From Lithospermum erythrorhizon (taxonomy: Eukaryota > Streptophyta > Magnoliopsida > Boraginales > Boraginaceae): a stretch of 64,000 bases of DNA. Location of the stretch: NCBI GenBank assembly GCA_019722365.1, contig JADFUC010002262.1, positions 62,001 to 126,000 on the forward strand. Direction: 5' to 3'. Positions 55,488 to 64,000 of the stretch are shown here, piece after piece (positions within the stretch are counted from its first letter, which is position 1; each line of letters opens with the position of its first letter). The notes below the pieces were generated by a model. The model was not told where the DNA came from. It worked only from the letters and a program-made list of their open reading frames with translations, and ran no database searches. The position numbers and the translations under genes were made by a program.

Positions 55488-56130
55488 AAAGGATTACACT
55501 TGAGGCTCCCCCACAGATGTCTACATCACTACTACTACCTATGAATTTCTCGGGCTCCCACGAATATGAGGAATCCCCTCGCTTTCACTGAAACCACAAG
55601 ATCGCTTGGTTGATTCACGAATATATAATATTACATTTATTAAAATCATATAAATGCTACAAACTATACAAGCCCGCCGCTAATATTTTTGTATGATACT
55701 CGGGTTATAGTTTCACACATTAAGAGAAACTATGAAATATAAATAATATAGCCCGGTTCTCGCGCTCATGATGCTCTCACGGATGCATACTTTGAATAGA
55801 TGACAAACGTCTCTTTATATAGATGGTTGAAAACTTGTTCTTCAACATAAATCTTTAATTCGAATATATAATGAAGATCTTCAATCTTAGAAGTAGCAGT
55901 GAATATTCAGAATAATTTACCATAGAGTCTTCATGCTTGGTGAATACTCCAAGTCATTACCATATATTAGGATGAAAATATCTCGGCCAAATATTGCAAA
56001 TCTTGTAAAATCTAAAATATCTTTTAGGATGGTATGTTTGATGTCGGTTGTCGATCAATATTGTTAACATACGGTATATTATTTCTGTCCTGATTTTGCT
56101 AAACTTCAAAAATAGCCATTAAGCACTAAA
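55488..56130 (-). repeat. miniature element LTR A (truncated)
   Basis: It matches 56577-57239 (GGATTACACTTG, CACGAATATGAG, TATAATATTACATTTATT, GGTTGAAAACTT, ATATTAGGATGAAAATATCT). Homology stops abruptly at about 55488, so the U5-side end is missing. Confidence 0.8.
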
Positions 56131-56375
56131 AAAACTCCCACTTTGGCTAATATTTTAAGGCAAAATATCGATCCAAAAACATCCTTGCGATTTGTCTTTC
56201 TTCATTTCTTCTTTTCCCACTTTTAGCTTAAAAAAGAAACCACATAAGAATTAAATCCATTATCAAGCCTGAAACTAGAAAACAATCAATGTGATCCTTG
56301 GCACTGACCTACGATGATTACTTAACATCTCGAGAATCTCGGACTAACCATCAACTCACAGCAATGAAAAGTTAA

Positions 56376-57239
56376 GTAACTTCTTTGAAATAGATTTCTG
56401 GAGCCTTATTTGTTATACCAAGCACATCAATAACACTTGGATTGACAGTATAACTCTGATAGAAAGTAAACAATACAGAAAGTAAAAGACACAAAGATTG
56501 CTTTTTCAGGTGGTGCTGACGTTACTACGTCTAGGAGGTTCCGCCCCTTTGTGAAAAGAAAATCCACTATAGTATAGAATAAGGATTACACTTGGGCTCA
56601 CACAGATGTTTCTATCCTACTACTACATATGAACTTCTACTTTCACTCCCACGAATATGAGATCCACCAGCTTTCGCTCCAGCCTTGAATCCCAGCTTTG
56701 GTTGATTTCACAGATGTATAATATTACATTTATTTGTGAAATCCTTATTCATGCTCTAAACTATACAAACTACATCTCTAATATTTTTTGTATGACACCA
56801 GGGATATGATTTGACACATTAAGAAACTATAAAATATAAATAATATAAGCTCATTCTCAGCTTCATGGGCGATGCTTTCGTGAGGCCTTTATGCCTTGGA
56901 TAGATGACAAGGTCTCTTTTATAGATGGTTGAAAACTTATTCTTGAACAAATATTTAATTGAAATATATAAGGAAAGATCTTCCAATCTTGCATTAGCAG
57001 GGGAATACTCGAGTCATTCTTATTATAGTCTTAAATGGCAGAATACTCAAATCATTACCGTATATTAGGACGAAAATATCTACGACCAAATATTGCGAAT
57101 CTTGTCGAATATAGAAATATCTTTTTCGGATCGATATGTCCTTGATTAGATTGTCAATCCAATTATTTGTTAATACAGTAATGAGACTACATGCAGTTTT
57201 GCCAAACTTTAAAAATAGGTAGCCAATTAAATACTAACA
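56376..57239 (-). repeat. miniature element LTR B
   Basis: The middle copy. On the minus strand it starts TGTTAGTATTTAATTGGC at 57239. It ends near TTTCAAAGAAG at about 56376, where AGTTAAGTAACTTC marks a deletion joining it to the left internal segment. Confidence 0.85.
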
Positions 57240-57604
57240 AACTCCCCCACTTTTTGCTATGTCTTTTTGAAGGCAAAATATCGATCAAAAAAATCCCCTC
57301 AAATTTATATTTCTTCATTGTTTTTCTTCTTCCATGCTTGCCTAAAAAATCACATAGAGTCATCCATCGAAGCACAAAACTAGAAAACAATCAATGTGAT
57401 CCTTATTGTAGCCTACGATGATGCAACATCCTACTTAGAATACGCGAACTAACCATCGATTCACAGCAATGAAAAGTTAACGTGAGTTCATGTGCCTTTG
57501 CACTTAGGTTGAAAAACCATATCCATCTCAAAGCAAATTTACAAGGATCTCGCCATTGGCCTTCGGGAGTGCCGGCTTTGATACCAATATAAAGTTCATA
57601 ACAC
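57240..57604 (-). other. short internal region of the miniature element, with PBS and PPT
   Basis: On the minus strand, TGGTATCAAAGC (57575-57586) is a primer-binding site for initiator methionine tRNA, one base from the plant standard. AAAAAGTGGGGGAGT (57240-57254) is the purine tract directly before LTR B. The roughly 320 bases between have stops in all frames. The left internal segment (56131-56375) matches this one but lacks the PBS side. Confidence 0.8.
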
Positions 57605-60049
57605 TGTTGTGAAATGGATTTCTTTGGAGCCTTATTTGATATACAAATATCAATAACACTTGGATTGGCCGGTGATAGAAAGTAAAACAATATAGGAGTA
57701 AAAGACACAAAATTGTTTGCCCGGGTTAGTTTACCGCGTCACTAATAATGCAGGAAGGATTCCGCCCCTACGTGAAAGGAAATCCGCTATAGTATCTCGA
57801 GATAAGGATTGACGGGCCCCCACAGATATGAGATCCCTCGCTTTCACTCGGCCACGAATCCTCTTGGTTGATTCTGAATGTATAATATTACATTTTTTTT
57901 TTGTTGTGAGAAATCATATTCACGCTACAAACTATACAAACTACATCACTAATTGCTGACCCGCCCGAATTCGGCCGCCACAGTGAAGTCATTACTCATC
58001 CAGTACGCGGGGGCTCGCCCTCTTGATGGGCGATGCGACTTCAGTTTAAAGCTTCTACTCGTTTAAATCCAAAAAATTTGATTTCCATTAATATATTCTC
58101 AAAATAATCAAGTTTAAAATTTTACAATCCGTGAATTGATATCCTAACCAACTGACACCATATATATACAACATATCCCAAAATACATGATAATGCGGAA
58201 GGCTACAAAGAAAGTAAACGTATTCAAATACAAAATGACAGCGGCGGCAAGAGGCCCGCAGGGGAATACCAAAAGTGCCGGCAAGTACGAAATACAAAAG
58301 TGCGACAAGGCCACGGAAATCGAGAAATATAAGTTGGGAGTTCAAGCTGTACTTACCTCGAAGCAATCTTAAACGCCCATGAGGAATATAATCCATAATC
58401 ATATCACAGCTCATACAAATGAATCACACATAATCGTACAACCATTTACATGTATACCATTCTCCATAATCATACTACAGGACATGTATACCATTCATAC
58501 ATAATCATACCCTGATGACATATTCCGCAATTTAAAGTAAGTTCATAAGGTAACGCCCGTGAGATAGGTACTCGCCTCATTTAGCTACCACGAAACTTTA
58601 CATAAACCTGATCACAGTGCTTCCTTTTTCCATGATCAGCGCCTAACAAAATACCCGAAGATTAATAATCGGAACTACTACTATACTTGCGTTCTAGAAG
58701 ATATACAACCAACTCTTAGTGAAATTACGATTTCTAAGCGGTCTAAAATGGCCGGATAAAACAACTGAATTAATAATCCGTCGAACCGCAAACCCGGTCG
58801 ATCTCCCAGAATTCCACGCTATCCTTTAACATTTCGTATCAACATAAGTCGTGCCACCAAGTCCGTAATTAACAAGCCTGTCTTTCCGAAATATCGATTA
58901 TAACTCGACTTACAAATCGCACTTTCAACTAACCCCGCTGTCCCGATTTCTAAATCACAATTTAACCTCATGATAACTTCTGATAAGGTCGATTAAACTC
59001 CTACGCATTTAAGTCTTATAAAATATAAATGACGAAAAGTCGACCAAAACCTAGAAAAGTCAACCCGGCCATGCGCATCCTCAAACAACCTCTAAATCAT
59101 GAATTAATCCTTATATACATGTAGAACCCATAACAAACTTAGAATCATCATAAAAATTGAGTTATGTCAAGAAGTCGACCGAAAGTCAAGCCTCAAAATC
59201 GACCCAAAACTACAATTTGCTTTCCGGAATTTGTAGGGAAAGATGTTGGGAAGCCAATAACAATCAGCAGGGATCTTTATAAACAATAAAGTGAAGAAAT
59301 GGAAGATTTTTTTTTTGTTTGTCTTTGAGGGGATCTCGGCCAAGAAAAAATGGAGAGAAGGTGTGTTTGGTATTATGATGATAAGGATGAAAGATGACTT
59401 AACTTAGCCCTTAAGTCTTGGAATTTTACGAGGAGTTTGTGCGAAACAAGCGAATCGAGTTATCGAGCGACTTAACGATCTAACGCTGAATTATCCCGGT
59501 ATTACTACTAAATTATAAATGTAATTAGAAGCTCAAATAAATTTCACAATTAATATTATTATCATCGAAATTAACCGGAGCGAGGTTATTACACTAATAT
59601 TTTTTGTGTGACTCTCAGATATAGTTTGATACATTAAAGAGAAACTATAAAGATAAATAATTTAGTCCGACTCCTTCGATCCATGGACAATGTTGTCATT
59701 TAGGCCATTACCTTGAATAGATGACAGGTCTCTTTATATAGAGGGTTGAAAATTTGTTCTTGAGACAAATCTTTAATTGAAATATATAAGGAAAGATCTT
59801 GATTTTTCGTAGCAGGAATATTCAGTCATTCACCAATATAGTCTTGCGTCTTCGGGAATACTCGTCGTTACTAGTAATATTGGAGACTGAAATATCTACG
59901 CCCAAATATTCTGAAATGCTTGTCAGAATATAGTAGCACCGGATCAAATGTCTCACGGTGTCGGTTAATGATTATTGTTAACATACGGTATAAGCAGCTC
60001 TGTCGCATTTACTGTTTAAAATATCCAACCAATTAAGCGGTAACGAACA
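57605..60049 (-). repeat. miniature element LTR C, interrupted
   Basis: The right-hand copy in two pieces, 57605-57953 and 59594-60049, about 805 bases together. The ends are the TGTTGTGAAATGG left side and the TTAAGCGGTAACGAACA right side. Confidence 0.8.
57954..59593 (-). mobile_element. solo gypsy LTR with CTAAT duplication
   Basis: It starts TGTAATAACC on the minus strand (59593) and ends GGGTCAGCA (57954), with CTAAT at 57949-57953 and again at 59594-59598. Its content matches the LTR of gypsy element 2 (GGTATTACTACTAAATTATAAATG, AATGCGGAAGGCTAC, ACAACATATCCCAAA). At 1640 bases it is shorter than the 2.6-kb LTR. Because there is one LTR with intact ends and a target duplication, it arose by recombination between the two LTRs of a complete element. 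Confidence 0.93.
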
Positions 60050-60644
60050 TACTAGATTGTGAGTATAATATTACGTTAGTATTTTTAATTGTTAATAGAA
60101 TACTATGGAATCTTCGGATGGCCGAGAACTGCTTGGTGTGAGTGTTGCTTCTGGAGGAGGACTAAAAGCTACAATCGAAGATAATGCTCACATTAACCGA
60201 GGGAGGTAATCAGAGGTGAATGAAGATAATGCTCACATTTTAATGCTCTTGGTATTGTTGGTAGTCTAATGTAATGATAAGAGATATCAATAGTAGTAAC
60301 ACAAATTTTTAGTTATCTGTTATAATTTAAGATTATGCAGTTTTTTATACTTATCAGAAAAATAGTTACCTCATTTTCTTTTGATTGGCAGACTAATGAG
60401 GGCGTCTCGACTTTTCTTCGCTACTCGGCTAATTACCTCGAGGATAAACTAATAGGTGTTACATCGACTTTGAATTTCAAATGTTAAAAACCTATAAACC
60501 GAGTTTTTAGATGCTACGTTTTGTATTTTACAATGTACTTATTCAAATATTGGTCATTGGATCACCATATTTTGATCAATGACCAAAATTAGTGAGGTAT
60601 TTTGGTGTTGATTTTAGAATTTTAGAAAAAAAAGTTTCCCATTT

Positions 60645-60775
60645 GCCTCATAATTTTAGTTTGATCATTAATTGTTCCGTATTTCTTGCCTATTTTTTCT
60701 CCATTTCGTTTTTTTAACTTTTTTTTCATGACTTTATTTTCCTTTTCTTTCCTTTTAGATTGTAGTTTTATTCAT
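60645..60775 (+). repeat. direct repeat, first copy
   Basis: Contains GATCATTAATTGTTCCGTA and a long T-rich stretch. The second copy lies at 61022-61143 with small indels, about 380 bases further on. Confidence 0.8.
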
Positions 60776-61021
60776 CGCCTCAGGTAAGTTTTTTTTGTTT
60801 TTTTCTTACCTTGATTTTGTATTATTTCTATCCCAGGGATAACAATATAAAATATACAAATTTGTTTTATGTGGTCTGCCTCATAAAACCACGCGTAGAG
60901 TATGCACGGTATTAATTTCATGCGAGGTAATCCCACTCAGTAGTGTATCATGGTATTTTAATATTTTCATGTAATGCCATTATATGTTTCGTGCCGAAGT
61001 TACTTTCCAGCAAGCTCTTTA

Positions 61022-61143
61022 TTACCCATAATTTTAGCCTCATCATTAATTGTTCCGTATTTCTTGCATTTTTTTCTCTATTTCGGTTTTTTTAACCTTT
61101 TTCATGATTTTATTTTCCTTCCTTCCAAGTTATAGTTTTATGT
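61022..61143 (+). repeat. direct repeat, second copy
   Basis: Partner of 60645-60775 (CATCATTAATTGTTCCGTA, TTCATGATTTTATTTTCC). Confidence 0.8.
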
Positions 61144-63321
61144 TTAGATGATTCATAATTAATTTTTAAAACATTCAATATATTTTTCTTCTAATTATTC
61201 ATAATCATATTTGTCCTTATTCTTATCTTGTTGTCTCTTTTTTTTCATACCATATGTGCTTATTGTCAAGGCTTCTTCTTCTTGTTCATTCTTTCCGGCG
61301 CATCCTCATTCCTAACACTATCACATTCTCTCCCGAACTCATCCATCCTTCTGTTAAGTATTGCCATACATTCTTGGTATCCCTCTATTTGACATTTGCA
61401 ATGGGCAACATGCTTTGGAACTTGTCAATTAAAACTATGAAATTTGTGCGTGGACTGTAATACTGCAAAAACACTTGCTGTGGTATTTCTTTGACAAGAG
61501 TGAATGTACCATGGCATGAACAACGCGGTGATTAGAGATTATGATAAAATATAAAGGCATGCAAACATACAATCATTCATAGCTAACACAAAGATACATA
61601 TATGGGCATGCAACATAATAGAAGTACAATAGTAATAGATTGATCAAGAAGAACAAATTCACACTTCACAGTAATACGTGTTGCATCATAATCACATTCA
61701 TTTCCACAAAAATGGATACCACTACAAGGTTTACTCGTATTTCCTCTTGCTATAATGAAATGGGATACCTAGGCATTAAAAGTTTAGTATTACAGGAACC
61801 CATTCATTTTAATAACAATACAAAAAATAAAATTTTAACAATCAACACAAAATAAAAAGTTAAACCCATCAAACACATTCATAGAACAAAGTATTCATTC
61901 ACCTAAAATTTTAACAATCAACACTAAAATAACAACTAAAGAACATAGTTCAAATTCCACCAACCCAATAATTTTAACACTACGGAATTAAAACATACAA
62001 TATATGTGATGAACTCGAGGCTTTTTTAATTGATAAACAACATGCTTTGTTAAATAGTCATTTTCAATTTGGATCCAACTTCTAACCAAACAAGAATAAT
62101 TTGATACAAATTGAATAACTAAAACTACCGAATAAAACTATTCGACTACTTACACTATCATAACATTAAAAGCACTGAAATCAAATTAAATTTTTGATTT
62201 TTGGGTATTGAGACCTTCAAAAAACATGCAAACAAATACCATGAAAAATCAAAAAATCATAATCAAACCACTGCAAAAAACAACATGCAAACTAAATTTT
62301 TTATTAAACATGTGATTTTGGTTGTCTTTCCATTTTTTTCTTCACCTGCAAATCTTTCTCTAATAATCCCAAATTTGCTTTTTCCTATTTCTTACAAATT
62401 TAGTGAGTTTTGGTGGTTTGTTTTGTGGGTTTAGGAAGGAATAAAGATTTTGGTGTTAATTACGATTTTGGGCATTTAATTGGGGAGGGCAAATAAGTGG
62501 GAATTTAATTTGAGGATTATGAAAAATATTTGGTGATGAATTAAAATTGAGGATTGAGGAAAATTAGGGGAATCTAAATGGTGGGACACATGAGATATCT
62601 TGTATTTATGTTATTTTTTAATTTATTAAATAGCATTGGCAATTTTAGCCTTTGTAAAACTCCGACTAATATTATAATTTTATACAGAGAGGGCATTGTG
62701 GACGTATTTCTCCGATGCACCCACACCGATAGAGGAGAATACACGATAAAAAGGGTCCCGCCTCAACTAACATGATCGGCAGTTAAGTCGAAGTAAATTT
62801 TTGGTTAACTCGGGTCATCGGCGAAATTTTTGGTCAACTCGTCATCTTTTAGTTAAACTTCAATAATAATAATAATAATAATAACTTTTACTTCATCTAA
62901 ATAAATGTGTAATTTTTAGAAGGATAACCGATGTGAATAAAATTATGGAAGGAAAAATATGTAATTTTGAACTTTATCAGTTCTTATTTGGTTAAGAGAA
63001 TAAAATTAAGTTAATAATTTTAACATAAAAATCTCTTAAATATTTTGATAAGATCTTATTTTATTTAGCACTTAAAATAATTAGTAACAAACAAACTCAA
63101 TAAAAAATACCAAACTTTTTAAGTTTAAATTCTTAAAAAATTTAACAAACACCCTTAATCATCCCCATGGCAAAATGGAATTAGAAACTAATGGGAGTCA
63201 TGTCGATTTGCATCATCCTACCACATTTTGTCTAGTTTATTGTTTAGGATGTCATAAGACAACAAAAGAAGCAAAAATAGGTGATTCATATTAATTGAAT
63301 TAGATTTTTTCTATGTGGGAC

Positions 63322-64000
63322 TGACTCCGCCTCAGTCGGCCCGAGGTAGAGAGTCACTAAAACTGAACACCAGAGTCACCAAAATGTGATCACAATTAAG
63401 TTTCTAAATCAAACAGTTTCTTTTTAAAATTTATAAATCCATCACCGATATATCGAAACGACTAACCCATATATATATATGTAATCTTACTCCGCCCCCA
63501 GTCGGCCGCCTCCCGAGGGGTGAGAGTCATTAAAATCCGGGAACACCGCAGTCACCAAAACCGATGGACGACTACTTAAAACACACCAAGCTTCATCCAA
63601 AAACGTGATCACAATTAAGTTTCCCAAATCAAAACAGCTTTTAAAATTTATAATCCATCACCGACATCGAAATGACAACCCATATTTACACAACATATCC
63701 CAAACAAAGCAATGCCGCAAGGCTACAATAGATGACGCTGCATCGTATCCTAAATACAAAATGACAATACCGACAAGGCTAAAAGTTTCAAAAGGAAAAT
63801 ACAACAATCAAAACAGCTTGACAACACATCATAATCGACAGGAGGATCCCCTTCCGCCACCCGATGCTCACCTAGCCAGCCTCGAACAAAAACTCTCAAA
63901 CAAATTTTGGCTCAATCGCCGCCAACCCGGCACAAATGAAATGCCGCCCAATGCGGTGCGTGTAAGCCGTGAGGCTTAGTGAAACTTAACACACGGGTGA
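63322..64000 (-). repeat. gypsy LTR end(s), family of element 2, running off the window
   Basis: The plus strand starts TGACTCCGCCTCAGTCGGC at 63322, the LTR terminus in minus orientation, and repeats at 63487 (TTACTCCGCCCCCAGTCGGC). Both copies continue with GTGATCACAATTAAGTTT and AAATTTATAA.TCCATCACCGA. From 63695 on, ACAACATATCCCAAA and TGCCGCAAGGCTACAATAG match gypsy element 2 LTRs. So a 165-bp LTR-end fragment abuts a second, longer LTR. Open frames here are not genes. Confidence 0.8.

Larger units (their letters stand above)
55488..60049 (-). mobile_element. tandem miniature LTR retroelement: LTR-int-LTR-int-LTR, minus strand
   Basis: Three copies of an LTR of about 0.8-0.9 kb (55488-56130, truncated; 56376-57239; 57605-60049, interrupted by a solo LTR) alternate with internal segments of about 245 and 365 bases. 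The right-hand internal segment has a minus-strand primer-binding site next to the right LTR and a purine tract next to the middle LTR; it has no coding capacity. This fits a non-autonomous miniature element (TRIM- or SMART-like) in which neighbouring units share LTRs. The LTRs are larger than in classic TRIMs. Confidence 0.75.
60050..63321. other. intergenic, no recognised gene
   Basis: Mostly AT-rich. It contains a direct repeat of about 120 bases (60645-60775 and 61022-61143, TCATTAATTGTTCCGTATTTCTTGC) and an 18-base phrase GAAGATAATGCTCACATT repeated at 60177 and 60221. An (AAT)n microsatellite lies at 62872-62883. Short frames at 61254 and 62578 have no family resemblance. No tRNA or rRNA was recognised. 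Confidence 0.5.

Noticed and set aside
60050..62000. Possible 3' end of a host gene around 60080-60300
   Set aside because: Transcript-like phrases are present, but no coding frame with recognisable residues and no splice pattern could be supported.

Overview
The window looks like nuclear DNA of a flowering plant, very probably a eudicot, from a gene-poor, repeat-rich chromosome region. Reasons: one intron-bearing plastid-pathway gene (glutamate-1-semialdehyde aminomutase), fragments of two other plant gene families (CCB3/YGGT and a Yellow Stripe-Like transporter), a Stowaway-type MITE, and many layers of Ty1/copia, Ty3/gypsy and L1-type LINE sequence with plant-type primer-binding sites (TGGTATC...). 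Nothing bacterial is visible.

Layout. 1-2400: 3' part of a decayed copia element (plus). 2401-12237: a minus-strand Ty3/gypsy element with two 2.45-kb LTRs and a broken gag-pol ending in a chromodomain-like region. 12545-13058: a broken CCB3 (cytochrome b6f haem-assembly) copy, minus. 13538-18535: a plus-strand gypsy element with a CAATA target duplication, internal deletions and a 404-bp insertion. 19097-19336: an extra first exon of the aminomutase gene. 20944-24363: the aminomutase gene (HEML/GSA, minus, three exons) with a Stowaway MITE in intron 2. 26560-28730: a minus-strand LINE fragment. 28740-32500: LTR-like remnants. 32505-34711: the C-terminal half of a YSL metal-chelate transporter pseudogene. 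35251-35993: MITE-like inverted-repeat DNA. 36616-51399: a plus-strand gypsy element whose 3' LTR is split by a 6.34-kb LINE (42887-49227, 16-bp target duplication). About 52100-54376: a minus-strand Tat/Ogre-like LTR. 55488-60049: three related LTRs alternating with very short internal segments (a tandem miniature LTR element), the last one interrupted by a 1640-bp solo gypsy LTR with a CTAAT duplication. 63322-64000: ends of further gypsy LTRs running off the window.

The only candidate for a working host gene is HEML, which makes 5-aminolevulinate for chlorophyll and haem in plastids. As given it has two single-base homopolymer insertions in coding exons, so either it is a recent pseudogene or the sequence has consensus errors. 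Almost every repeat copy also differs from its partner by small indels, which fits either long decay or poor polishing of repetitive, methylated DNA. I found no tRNA, rRNA, CRISPR or organised gene cluster, and no convincing new biological system. The most informative structures are the nested insertions, which can be ordered in time, the LTR-int-LTR-int-LTR array, and the duplicated first exon of HEML.
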